64,000 nt of DNA from NCBI GenBank assembly GCA_030533445.1, contig CM060065.1:22519974-22583973 (forward strand), read 5' to 3'. Positions 27,501 to 41,300 of the stretch are shown piece after piece. Source of the DNA: Cyprinodon diabolis (Eukaryota > Chordata > Actinopteri > Cyprinodontiformes > Cyprinodontidae). Position numbers and translations under genes: made by a program. The notes under the pieces were generated by a model. It was not told the origin of the DNA, made no database searches, and saw nothing but the letters and a program-made list of their open reading frames with translations. Within the stretch, counting starts at the first letter, position 1. Every line of letters starts with the position of its first letter.

Positions 27501-30500
27501 GATTGTCAAAAAATGACATATCATATGGATAACTATAAAAAAACAAACTTTTATCATTCACTCAAACATTCACTCTAAGAGGTGACCTGACCATATTTAT
27601 TGGGAAATAAAATTCACTCAGCAAAACATGCTTGTAAGATAATCACGTTTTACAACAAAGAATGAAGATACAACAAACTAAAGATTTACAGCTCATGGTA
27701 TTAGACTTTTTTATCAATCCCGAGTATCAAAGAACAAAGAGGGATGAACTGATGTCACACTGAGCTATGAAAACCCAATGAGCCTATTCGTAGAAAATAA
27801 GATTTAAAAAAAAACATAAAAAAAAAACAAAAACAAGTCACCATAAACAAATATGATAAATTGATAAAAATCGACTCACTGCCATGCCCTAAAGCTCACC
27901 AACAATTGCTTCTGTAGGATTAAGTTTTAGGGACTAAGAAATCAGAAGGAGGAGGTTTTTTTAGGGATGTTTGATTTGGACATTAGCATAATTACTCAGC
28001 AAATATGTTTTCTCTAACTATCCATTTTCAATTTTCTAAAAGAGGTTACAAGACTTTTACTTTTAAAAATATCCTCAAACGTCAAAGAGCTGTTAAAGAG
28101 ATGTTATCCAGAGGCATCATAGATCCTCCACCATGCTTAACTATGAGTGAGAGATGCTTCACATATTTATCTTCTTCTACATGCAAAATCCACCAGGACG
28201 TTTGCTACAAAGCTCCATTTTGGGCATATCCAATTTATTTGTCTTGTGGTGCGTTCACAAGTTCTGGGTGTCAAAAAAGGCTAAATTTGAATGCTGGCTC
28301 AAACACTGGTCACATAACGCTCTGGTTGTTTATCTGCTCTCTTCTGTCTTTACAAGCTAGTCAACAGTTTGGCCTTTTTTGCACCTAAAAACATCCCCTG
28401 TGGAGCTTGCATGTAGTGTCGGTCTTCAAGAAAACTTCTGGAATAGCTTTTCTGATTGGTTGATGCTATGTGTCAAGCTGCAACAATTGCTGACACTGAG
28501 ATTCAGAATCAGAATCAGAATTCTTTATTTGTCATTGCTCCACAGGGCTGCAACGAAATTACTCGAAAAAGAAAAAACAGTACAAGCAATTAGTGCAAAT
28601 TTAAAAATATAACATAAAAAAATAAAAAATAAAATAAAATAAATAAATAAATACGAAAAAAGTTTAAAAAGGGATCCTGCGGGCTCTCCTGAGGTAGCGG
28701 GTACAGGTTATTGCACGTGAGGTAGCATTATTGATAGTTACCGTTGTTACATTGTACGTGAGGCGTTCAGGGCAACAACAGCTCTAGGAAAGAAACTGTT
28801 TCTCAGTCTGGTTGTTTTTGTTCTTATTGCCCTGAAACGTCTCCCAGATGGGAGCAGTTCAAAAAGATGGTGACCGGGGTGTGAGGAGTCCCTGATGATG
28901 CTGCGGGCTCTCCTGAGGCAGCGGGTGGAGTAAATCTCCTCCAAGGAGGGGAGAGGGCAGCCAGTTAGTCTTTGGGCGGTGTTGATGACCCGTTGCAGCT
29001 GCTTCTTCTCTGCTGCAGTGCAGCTGGAGAACCACAGCGAGATGCCGCAGCTCAGCACCGACTCCACCGTGCAGCGATAGAAGGTCCGCAGCAGCTCTGG
29101 TCGTAGATTGTTCTTCCTGAGAGTCCTCAGGAAGTGCAGTCTCTGCTGTTGGAAGTCCACGTCAGGTCCTCGCTGATGTGGGTGCCCAAGAACCTGAAGA
29201 CTGGCACCATCTCCACTCTTTCCCCGTTGATGATGATGGGCTGTGTGTCCTGCTTACACCCCCGAAAGTCAACGATGAGCTCTTTTGACTCGGAGGTGTT
29301 CAGAGTCAGATTATTGTCCATGCACCATGCTGACAGATGCTCCACCTCTGTCCTGTAAGCTGTCTCAAAACCCTCCTGAGATGAGCCCCACCACCGTGGT
29401 GTCATCTTCCAGGATGCTTGGGCGCTCTGCCGGAAACCTCAACGCTGCTTGATGCTGTCCACCATTGACTTTGCATGTAAATCAGATGCTTTGCCGCCCC
29501 GAATGCCTTTGGTGTGAACGCACCATAATGGTTGTTTTATGAATCATGATTCCACAATGTTTTTGTAACTGTGAAATGAGCTTTACAGAAAGCACACATT
29601 ATCTCTCATTATCTCTTACTGAAATACTTTTTTTTTTATTTAATGTGGGCAGATAGAGCTTTTGTTCCACAAAATGCAGGTCATCAAGGGATACCAAATA
29701 GAATGTATATACTTAATAAAGTCCCCATTTACAAGTGAGTTTTATCTGATGTTGTTGGTCAGCTAATACTTTTGCAGACAATGGGCTGAGCTGTAACTAA
29801 AACACACACACGCAAAGCTAGGCTAGGCTACTACTGTGTGGGCAGCTTATCCAGCAGCAAAGTCATCTCAGCTCAACCACACTAATTTTTTGTGCCCAGA
29901 GAAACAGGAAGTATAGAGGTTGAAGAGGAGAACCATAACTTTTGGGTAGGTTTTGACTTTTCTCATTTACATTTACCACAGTCCTTGTGGGTTGACCTAA
30001 TGTGGCTTTCTCACAAACTTCGATGACCTCTTAGAAAGCGGGTTTTCCTTCTGAAAATTTCTTAACCTGTTCTTACAAAGGCATGAGCAGACAGATATTT
30101 TCTATTAAAAGATTCTTCTTTTATTTGGATGTGCAAACTGGGACATATTAATGGCCAGGGAGCATCACTGGGATTGGCTATTTTTAGTTTATTTCTTTTT
30201 AAAATGTAACCTTATTGCACAACAAAATGACTCCACATTTTATCTAAAGTCTTGGCAAACTAGAAAACATGTTTCATAGCCAAAGACTATTTCTTTTTTT
30301 TTTTTTTTACATATTCACAGCTACATGTGAATATTAACTAAAAAGAGAACATAAAAGTTAATACAGCAAGGACATAGGTAGTAGATCATCTCTAAACGCC
30401 ATATCTGGGAGACTGTATTAAGACAACTCACACACACTCAAGCATACTCTCACATGTACACACACACACAAACACGGGGAACTGGATTTATTATTGTGCC

Positions 30501-33500
30501 GGTTGTTATAAACTGCAAACCAGTGCATTGAGAATGACAACCAGATCCAGCTCTGGAACTGGATTCAGCCAATCAGCATACACAAACTATCAGCATTCCC
30601 TACCTACCCCTCCCTTCACACTCACACACACTATCTGCAGGAATGTGCAGATAAGACGACAAGGCCCCACCTCTTTCACTCTGCTTGCTTCTCATTCCTA
30701 ACAACTTCCCTCATTCCTTAACATTTCTACCTAAATCCTGCTGTTTCATTTTGTCCACTTTTTGTTTTAAAGCAAAGTTTTTGTTACGTTTTTAAAAAGA
30801 AAAAAAAAATCTGTGTCACCACAGATAAAAAAAATATTGTTATAATCATATAATATATAATAATATACTGATTTAATTTAGAGTAGACAAATAGGATTTA
30901 CAGAGTAGAACAACAATATCCCGTCGTCGTTCCAGCTTTACTTCCCATGCATACAACTCTAGTACTAAACAGAGATAACATAGCTTACATGTGCTGAGGT
31001 ATGCAGTGTGGCAAGGGAGTTATTTGCTAAAGAGCTAAAAGTAAACATTACAAGCTACACTCATGACTGACATTAAGAGTCACAAATAAACCAAATGGAT
31101 TAAATCAAGTTTTATATTACTCTTTATCAATCATGGTTTTATTTGGCAGATTAAAGCACCACATAAACAACCTGAATAGTGACGCACTCTCTTTTTGGGT
31201 TGAAATCCTTTTTTCCAGTTTTAAAATCCTGAAAGACTAATTTGCAAATACAAGGACAGTAATGTCAGTCAGTTCAGAAAATCAAGGTAGTTCTACTCAT
31301 TACCATTACTGAGTGAGCTGTCAGCACTTAAGACTTTTAAGTTGTAGGTCATTTCAGCAAGTGAAAGTTCTGCTAGTTTTTGTATTTTTGTTGTAAAATT
31401 CTGGTAAGACCAACTTTTAGAGGTAGCGTTCCAGTAAAAGGCTCAGTCTTCTTCAAAATTTAAATTTAAATTCCACAAATAGCCAGAGGTGTCAAGTAGC
31501 AAAGTACAAATACTTTGTTACTGTACTTTTTAGGCATCTATACTTTTTACTCCATTACTTATTTTTCTTCCTACTTCTGACTTCTATTCATTACATTTTC
31601 ACACAGGTATCTGTACTTTCTATTCCTTGCCTTTTAAAACAAACGTTACTTGTTACTCTTGGCTTTGGTTAGTTAAAGGAAATCATCAGAAGCAAGCAGG
31701 TGTTCTTCAAACTGCAAAGCAAATTGTCTACGCCATGCTACAATGTAGGATTCAGAAAAAGAAATTTCTGAAAGGTTGGACACAGAAGAGAGCGTATCGG
31801 AGATGGAGACCAACAAGACCCCCCTCATCCTTGGCCCTATCTCAAAGAATTGTTTTGAAATGGTCAAAAAATTGAGCTTTCGATTCATATAGTGGCATCT
31901 GTTGTTTTTTTTTACAGGTTACTTTATACTTTAAGTAGTTTTTGTAAAACATACTTTTTCACTTTTACTTGAGTAAAGAGGTCAAGTTTATACTTCATCT
32001 TCTACCAGAGGGTTTTTAAAATGCAGTATCTATACTTCTACTTAAGTAACAAATATGTGTAGTTTTGACACCACTGCAAAAATGTGCTAAGGAGATGCTA
32101 CCAGATGAAAAACATTTTACTTTCTGTACACAGTGACAATAAAGCTTTCTATTTAACTCTTACGGGAATTTAAAGTTACCACAACTTATAGTTAAACTAC
32201 CAGTAGTCAGGGATTGGAACTGCCACAGGATGGTCTAGTGGGTAGTGGACAGAGCATTTGTTTCTCCAAGCGACCTGGAAATGTTGATGATTTGAAACTC
32301 TTACTGTTACTGCCGGAAACATAAAATCAAAGTTAGAATGGAGATGAATAATTTCACCACTATGGGGAAATAAGCTTTATATAAATACTATGATTCTTAA
32401 GTAAGAAATTTAAGATTTATAGTTTTTTTTTCCATCACATTTTTTCTACAACTCTACCATAAGTTAAAACATCATGGCATTAAAAGTTTGGTAAACTTAA
32501 AAGCAAACGCCCCACACTCAAAAAATGTTATGGAGGTTCGTTAGAAAAGAATGATGAGTTCTGCCAGCGTTTCTATTTTTAGATTGTGCAGAGCTTTAAA
32601 CAAATGATGCACCCCTGCTGAGCTCTAAATCTGTTGTGTAGGTCTAATCTTAGCAATTAATTAGCAGTAATTAAATTAAAACAAAGTGAGATTAAGTATC
32701 AACATAGAGTTTTTATGATAATTGATTTTGGGATATGATTTTATAATGGGGTTTAAAAGCCAAACAAGAAAGCTTTAAAAGCAAAGAAAAAATGTAAAAC
32801 AGCTTTAATACATAAGAATCCCTCTTTAAAAGTATGAAAAAACAAATTGAAACCTTACAGGTTATTTGAAAATAAACTTTTAGGCCTCTGCAGTACTGGC
32901 TACTATTGGCTAGTATCGGCCCCCTAATTGTTGAAAATTTTTTGCATCACTGAAGTGGAATTTTGCTCCATTCTTCTTTTTTGAATTGTTTTGTTTCAGC
33001 TGAATTGGAGGGATTTTAATTATTTCAGGTCCTGTCACAGCATCTCAATCAAACATAAGTCTGTCCTTTGAATAGGCCACTCAATCATTCATTTAGCTTT
33101 TTAAGAGTCATTTAAAGGTGGACTATTTGGTTTGCTTTGATTTTTTTTTTCCTTTTTGCAAAACATAAGTGCATTTGAGATTTAAGGCTTTCTAACACAG
33201 AGCAGAAGTTATGGTTGTCAATAATAGCAAATGAGTTCCTGAAGCAGAAGAGCAGCCTCAGATCTTTCCAGTATCACTATCACATTTTGGCTCTCTTTTT
33301 GGTCGTCCTTATTAAGCCATTCTCAAAAGAGTTACTGTTGCTCAAGAAGTCAATACAGTTGCTAAACTCATGGGAATCATCAGAATGGTTTCTTACCTAA
33401 TCTAATTGATGCAAGACAAGTTTTATTCAACTAATTTGTTGATCTTACAAGATTGGCAGGAAACTTAATTAAGTTTTAGAAAAATGTTATAATTCACAGT

Positions 33501-35202
33501 TAATTTATTACTGAAAATGGATTAATTATTCTTCCTTCCACATTGGGCCAGATTGATTTGGATTTTTATTTTTTCCTCTGAAATAAAATAATCAAATAGA
33601 CAATGTATTTTTAATTAATGTATCTTTTCCTGAAATCAAAATGTGTTTACTGAAAACAAAAGGAAAAATCTGTTTGTAGAATGGGCACTTATACAGCAAA
33701 GTAAATCTGCCTACTGAACCTACAAAGCATTACATCAAATGAGTAATAGATGGAATGAAAAATGGAATCCTCTTTCTCAAAGTAGGAAATGACATAGAAG
33801 AAAGACAAGACCATGACTGACATCAGGGAAAGGGGAGGAGGTAATGCTGTGTTGTGTATACACTAATAGTAGAAGGAGTCCAGCAGGTTTGGTTGCATCA
33901 CATTCAACTTCAGCTAAAGCCAGAATAAAAACATTAAGGAAACAAATAATTGCATAAAAAAAATGGAAAGAAATGTACCCCTGTTATGATAAGGCCAACG
34001 GGCCAGCAAAAGGGAGTCTTTAAGAATAAAATATTTTAGAAGACAATGGTGGTGTTTAGACAACGTTAAAAAGGGAGAATCTAGTTTTACTGAATGGAAG
34101 GTTTGCATTGATGACCTCCATTTCATTTCCAACTGTAGCTGCAGAAGTTCAAGGGAAGTTGCAAATGCCAAACAATTGTGAGAAATTAGATGATGAAAAG
34201 GATTTATGATTAAAACAGAATCAAAACTTCCACCCATAGAAGTTTTGCGACCTATTTCATATTCAGGAAATATTTTTTCAAACTAACTTGATTTAATGTT
34301 GTATCATATCAAACTAAGGCTGGGCGATATGGAGAAAATCTAATATCACGATACATTCGGGCTATAATCAGGATACACGATATATATATTTATATTAGGG
34401 ATGGGACGATTTATGAAAACCGTCAGAATCGTTCGGTTCGACTGTCTTGGTTCGGTTCGCGTGTGTTTCGTTCGGTTCATGCGCTGCTCCTTTTTCTCAT
34501 AGAGGAAGCGATTACACTCCAGAGCAGAAGGTGGCGGTACTGCGACCAAAGCCAACCGCCAATAGTAAACAAGAAGAAGAAGAAGCGAAGCAGCTTAGCC
34601 GGGTGTAGCAGGGGAAAAAATCAGTTGTTGTGGAGAATTGTGTCGGACTGGCGAGTGGGAAAGAACAGGAGTTGGAAGACGCGCCAGCAGCACTTTATAG
34701 GTCTGCTGTATGGGACCGCTTTGCATTTAGAGTGACCCACGATGACGGCGGAAAGAAAGTTGTGGATAAAAGTGCAACAGTGTGCAAGCATTGTGCAACA
34801 AGTTTTGTTTATGCTAACAGCAACATGTCATGCTAACCCCGAAATCCCTCATACTCCGTCAGCAACCCCCGCTCTGCCCGGCTGCGCTCCAGACCAGCTG
34901 CTCAAAGCAAAGCCTACAGCCCCCACTGTGGCTCCCTCCATCCGCTCCCCTCTGAGTCCCTTGGAGATGGTGGAGAGCATGCGCGAGATGATTAAATTCA
35001 AAGCAGCAAAACATACGGAAATGATCCAGGGTTTCCGCGGATCATTTAAAATAATTACAATCCATTATTTTTTGGGGGATTTTTTTCATAATTTTTTTAT
35101 GGGATTTCGGTGTAACAATCAACATGTATCGAATCGAACCGAAAACCGTGACCAGAAACCGTGAATCGAACCGAACCGTGGATTTTGTGAACCGTTCCAC
35201 CC

Positions 35203-35301
<99 letters not shown>

Positions 35302-38300
35302 TTGTTTATGACATGTACACTTATGTTGTTATGTTTAAATTACCTTCAAAACAATAGAATGCATAAAACTTTTGGTTTCAAATTTAAAACATTTTATTTT
35401 AACCAGCTCGAAGCTTTTCACAAATAATACAGCCACATTATGTTTTTCAGGGTCAGTAACCATTTGCCAGCAACCAAACAGGAAACAAAGCAAAAACACA
35501 CAATACTAAATAAAATGCAAAATAAAAAAGGGATCTTTTGTGTATGATAATAAAAAAAACACAGAATGAAAAAATAAATTGACCTCAAATTACAAAAACA
35601 AAGTGGAAATACTGTCCAAAAATTAGAGCATTTTTAGAGCATCTCTAAGTTTTTGCATTCATCTTTACGTGCTGGGAATTTTAAAGAAGCACAAACATTT
35701 GTAAAATTGAGAACATTGCCAAGTTTAGAAAATGCCTGCAAAACCTCTGAACAAGACATCACATGTATTAGAGTATCTAAAAAACATCTAAATAACGTAT
35801 CCCATCTCTTACATGGGACAGCTTTTTCAACAAAGCCAAAGTTTTCTGCTTATCAGCTGATTTAAACGTTTGGTGTGCAAGGAGACGCTGACATGCAGAG
35901 ATGCCAACATTATTCATTTTGCACTTTTTAGGCGGTGGAACACATTTGTACAACTACCTTTTGCAAAAATGCTTTTGTGCTAATTTGCACGGCTTTTAGT
36001 GCCTTTTTTTCCACCTCCTCGGTGTGAAATCCAACCACTGCCATGTATTGCTCTGCTGAAACACCTGCTGTCGCTATATTTCATTTGCTGGTTACTGTAG
36101 AAAATAATCCTGTTTACGGAGGGGTTTATGATGCATTCAAGTGTGTGGGAAAAAGGAAACTCAGTGAAGTGGATGCAGACGGCCTACTGTCGTCATGCAA
36201 GTTTGTACTTGATGGTTCTTATAGTCATTTTAACTATTGTGCATGGGGAACTACAGATACATCCCGCATATATTCGATATATCGCCCATCCCTATATCAA
36301 ACTACACCCTTGTTTACCTATTTTCAAACACATCCTGTTTGAAAATAAGACTTCATGTAACATGTATAAATCAAGTTGAAAGAAGAAAAAAACCCCGGCC
36401 AACCTTGAGTCTACACAATGCTCAAATATCCATTCCCTGATGAGCACTCTAAAGAGCATTAAATAATAACCTACTCATTTCTCATTTCCCATATATATTC
36501 CTTTAATTATCTTAACTCTTTAATTGTTTGTGTTCTTACCTTCCTATAGTGTTATATACTTATTCCATGGATATGCTTGTCAGACATCAAAATTGCTCCA
36601 TAGAAAAAAGAAGCACATCTAAAATCAGTGTTTTTTTATTATTAATCACTTTAAACCAAATCTAATGTTTTTAATTCCAAACCCAAAAAACCCAGAACAA
36701 AACAAACTCCTGATGCTCATATGTTTGCAGTAAGGCAAATAAAAATGAATTAACTGTAGACCAGAGAGTGTAATGTGCAGCAATAGAGCACCACAAACTA
36801 CAGATGGGGCACAGAGAGAGAATAACATCAACTCAGAGGAAAAAAAACTGGAATAGTTGATGCAGAAGAACAGAAAGACTTTCCAATTTCACAACATCTC
36901 GCACATTATGCAACTCTCAGCCACAACTCAGGGAGCTGCAGTCACGTGGTGCTATAAAACATGAAGCCAAGCCCACTCGATGGCATTCCCAAGCCTTCTG
37001 AGGACTTTGTTACAATAGGCATGTTGTGGGGCAGAATCTATAGAGATTTAATGAGTTACTGTGGTCGAAGCATGTTTTTTCCCAGCACTTAACTGACAAC
37101 ATCATTCCCATTCCACCAAGGGATGGGAGACAGGGAAGGGGGGAGGCATGCATTTTTTAACAAGATACCCAACAGATTTGAGAAAGAAATTTGCTACTAA
37201 GGTAACCTACACCTACCAGTGAACTTGGTGCACTACAGAGAACAGAAGAACCAAAAGTCAATTCATAATAAACTACTTGTCTGCATACCTGATGAGACAA
37301 AAACAGAGTTTTGTTTACAAGGAGAATAGTTGTCAGTATTGTAACTATTGTATATAGTAGCAGACACACAGAAAACCACTGGATTATTATGAACATGCTT
37401 TATCGAGCTACAAGGGAAAAAACATCACTAATTCCAACAAAATTACGCAGAAAACAAAAAAAGCCGGACTAATCTAGAGCTGAAAGCCTCTGTCATCTTT
37501 CTGCTCTACAAGCTGGTCTACAGCAAATAATAATATAGATCAGCTGAGAAACAGCAGGAGGGGCATTCTCCTGTGATGGAGGGCAACAGTCAGAACAGCT
37601 CAGGTCAAAAAAGCAGACGGTCAGGAGCCAGCTCTGTAGTCTGGCTGATAAGTTTGTGTAGTCTCAAACAATACTGTTGGCAGCAGACATGCCGTCCCAG
37701 GTTGGAGTGGTAAACCACAAGAGAGCAAAAGAGAAAATCAGAGATGAAACTCTTCTTATGACCACAATGTTTTGCAGAGAAGTCTGGTTAGACAGTTGGA
37801 AGAAAATTACAAAATTGAGATTTCAGTGTCCGGCCCTCAGAACTATTACAAGACTCAATTTAACTGCAGATAAAAAGGTTGAAAGAGAATCCATTTGTCC
37901 AAAATACATCTCATCATTTACCTTAAGTACCTCTTTACTCCATACTGCATACAGGAGACTTGGATTTGTACAATTACAATGTCTGTATGCGGCAGTGCCG
38001 CCATGTCTGTGCAGCATGCATTATCATCTCAAGACTGTGGGAACAACTGGAGCTAAATAAGTAAAAGGGACCCCAGATACAAACAAGTTTTACAAAGTTC
38101 TGTTACTCTTGTTTAGAGGTTAAGCATTTTCTATTCGTTTTTATACATCTGCCTTGCTTTGCTCAATTTTCATACTTTTAAGCCTAAACAAAGCTAGAAA
38201 AGGTAAAGCAAGAGAGAAAAAGGGGTAAACAAATTTAAACTGCAGTACAGCTTAAGCCATGCTCAGGATTGTCCTTCTCAGGCACTGCTGATTTCCTCTT

Positions 38301-41300
38301 TTGGCCATTGTGTCGATTCCCAGCTTTAGTCAGTTTTTCCTTGACATTTTAAGTTCATGAAAATGAGCCATCTACCTTTAGCTGATGAGTACAAACCACA
38401 CAACAATTCCTTCTTTCCTCTGGGATCTTTTAGAAACTCTGACAATCTACAATAAGTTTTTTTTTTTTTTACAATTTTCCTATAGCCTACGTTATGATAA
38501 ATAAATCATACCAACCAATCTATTTTGCCTTGATCAAAGTGCATAAGTCACCTAAGGTCCATCTATTAAACATCTGAGTGTAACGGTCTAACTTCTGGAT
38601 TGGATGGGGGGGGGATGCAACACGAGACGACAAGCAGCAAAACCAACAACAAGTGAAACCTGATCTCAGGAAGGAAAAACTTATAGCCAACTTGTGTGGA
38701 CAATCCAAACTATGGGTATGCAAAATACGACAATATTAGATCGTGAAAGACTGAAACATGTAGGATCTACCAGTGACGAGATCGTAGGATCGATTAGGTC
38801 ACATTCTATAAAGGGCAGTTCTATGCTGATCCACCAATGCACCAGACACACTTCCAACCTGACTGATCAATCATAGTGAATAACGAAGTGACGCACTTTT
38901 TTTTTACCCCTCTCTTTGTTTATGTAATCCCTTACATGAAACTGGTCTGGTTTTACCCAAATGACAAGGCACAAACAAAAGTAACTTTTAGAGTTTGCTC
39001 TGACACAGTTTGCACTCCTTGCTTTCCTTTTTCTTTTTTACTGGCTTTACTTACAGATTGGTTATATATATATATATATTTTTTTTTAACTTCTTTTTTT
39101 TTCCCATATCACCCACCCCTAGTCCAAACTGCCTAACCAGCTATAAACTGACAGGTTTGTGTAACAAAGCTAATGTAGGAATTGCCCTTGTAACACATCC
39201 ACCGACACCAACAACTAAAATAGCACACATGGTAGTTGAAGTTTTTTGGGACGTCGCCGTTGGTATTTTTTTTTTCCCCATCTACCTTTATTTCTGTCAG
39301 CATGACCATGCTGATTGTTGGCGAAAGATAGGTCTTATAAAGCCAATTATTGCTTTTCGGGCTTTATGCAATCTCTATTTTACCTTACTTACTTTGCAAA
39401 TATGGTATTCAACTAAGTTTTTATACTTACTTGAGGTCCACTCACACTGCTGCTCCAGTCCAGTGATCAGTATAAGTTAGAAAGCCCACCACCTTAGTCA
39501 GCCCAGTTTGCGTTCACACAAAGATTTTCAAAACTGGGCAAATGGTGGCATGTAGTTCGTTTCTGATCTGTAATGCTATCAATCTAGAAATATAATGAAA
39601 ATGTGTTCAGACTAGGGGAGGTTTTGAAATAGGAGATAATGTTTATCTTGATAAAAATAAAATAAAATCACTTTTTTATGCCAATGAAACAGACAACATG
39701 GTTGAGTTTGTTGTTGGATGAACTGTCAAAAAGACATAGTTTAGCATTATAAGGGATTGTTTAAATTTTTTCATTGCTAGAAAGAAAAAGCAGTTAAGAA
39801 AAAAAAAAGTTTACTTGAAATAGCAATTTTTTTTACTCCAGAAAGCTAATAATTTCAGCTGGAAATCCAAACTGTCTCCCTCAGACAGGCGACTGTATCC
39901 CAGACTGAATAAACTGCCCATCCAATACTGAAACACAGGCAAATGAGCACATGGCAGACAGTACATGTGTGTGTTTGTACAGACATGTAGGGCAAAAAGC
40001 CCCGGGATGAATCTGTTCCCGTCTCTTTTTCTTTTCCCTAACCAGCTGAGCCACAGCTGCCACATGCACTTTTTCTTGTATTTCCCCCAATACCGCCATC
40101 TATCTCTGTCTCTTACACACAAAACACCCTGTGTCAAATCCCTTATGCCTGTTGTAAAAATGATTAATCCCTGCAGAGACCTGTTTCACGTTGGCCTGAC
40201 GGTCAAGAGGCAGGCTTGATTTCGAGTGAGCTTTCCTGGGGTGGTCGCAGTGGCAGCCGGCCCATAGGGGGCACTGGGGCACCGCCCTCCCTGATAAGAA
40301 GAGAGAAACGTAAAATATATTTTTAGAAATTAACTCATAAATGTCAGTTTTACTCTCTAGAGTGTGTACCTATAAGCAAAACAAATTATATAAACTACAT
40401 TTCCCAACCTGCTGTCATTCATTTGTGGATTTCCACAGACAGACTCCTACAGTCTCTGTTCTGGGGGCGCTGATCAGACAGCCCCACATTTGCAGAGAAT
40501 CTGTCAATCATGTACTATTGCTAGGTGAATTTAATGGCCAATCAGCGTCTCAGAACTTTATGGTCTTGGGGCTCTAAAAATACTGCACTTTAACAGGCTT
40601 CTGCAACCAAGCGCAGGTGCAGACAATTAGAGGGACAATGGCGAATGTAACGAATGAGATGCAGCTTCCACCAAATTCGGTGAGATCCTTATTTATCTAC
40701 CCGTTTGCCAGAAGAACATCCCTGTTGTAGGGTAGGAAAATTTCATGTCATGGTTATTGTGACTGTGACGAATCCACCTTGTCGCTTAAAACTTTGGGTG
40801 CCACACACACATTCCTGTTATACTGTGCTTGTGAGGACCAATAAGCTCGCGCTGAGCCCAGTAGCTCCATTAACTTAAAACACACAAGCTGTTCCTGGTT
40901 ACCTGCTGGCGTATTGAGGGTGCACACTTAATATTTCAGTGGGGTTATCCGTGTGTGTGTGTGTGGGTGTGTGTGGGTGTGGGGGTGTGTGGGGCGTGTG
41001 GGTGTGTACGTGTTTATGCTGCGGGGACTTGTCATCTTAAGTCTGGCTGCGTCTTTGCTGGGTTCAAACCCAGTTTGGTGTAATTGAATAAGTCAATGAA
41101 TCTGTGTAAAAGGATTAAGTTGTAAAAATTATTTGTTTTTGTACATCAATTGTTTGTGGAGGTAATATATGGACAAAACTGATTAATGAGAAGAAATCAG
41201 AAATAAGAGAGCCTGAGGGGAGGGGCTTAAACTATTTAATGAGGGCTGTGGGAAGAAGAGCGGCCATTTCTGTTTTCTGTTTCTTTGTTACATTGCTGGT

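Larger units (their letters stand above)
34315..36294. mobile_element. hAT element with perfect 8-bp target duplication, host of a nested hAT
   Basis: The left end TAAGGCTGGGCGATATGG and the right end ATATCGCCCATCCCTA form the inverted termini. TATCAAAC flanks both sides (34307-34314 and 36295-36302). The same terminus family occurs at 47956-48824. After removal of the nested insertion (34396-35205) and the (TA)n tract, the remaining sequence is noncoding as far as I can see. Confidence 0.88.

Noticed and set aside
32222..32400. Possible tRNA gene
   Set aside because: The A and B box-like sequences are degenerate and the downstream tail is SINE-like, so it is a retroposon relic.
34463..35164. 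Possible functional zinc-finger gene
   Set aside because: The BED-like sequence is split over frames, lacks the His pair and any catalytic region, and lies between hAT termini.
35204..35298. Regular tandem array, considered as CRISPR-like or a satellite
   Set aside because: It is a plain TA dinucleotide microsatellite with no spacers.
39010..39480. 156-codon open frame in intron 1
   Set aside because: It starts with a low-complexity Phe/Tyr/Ile run over T-rich and (TA)n sequence. No domain or splice context.
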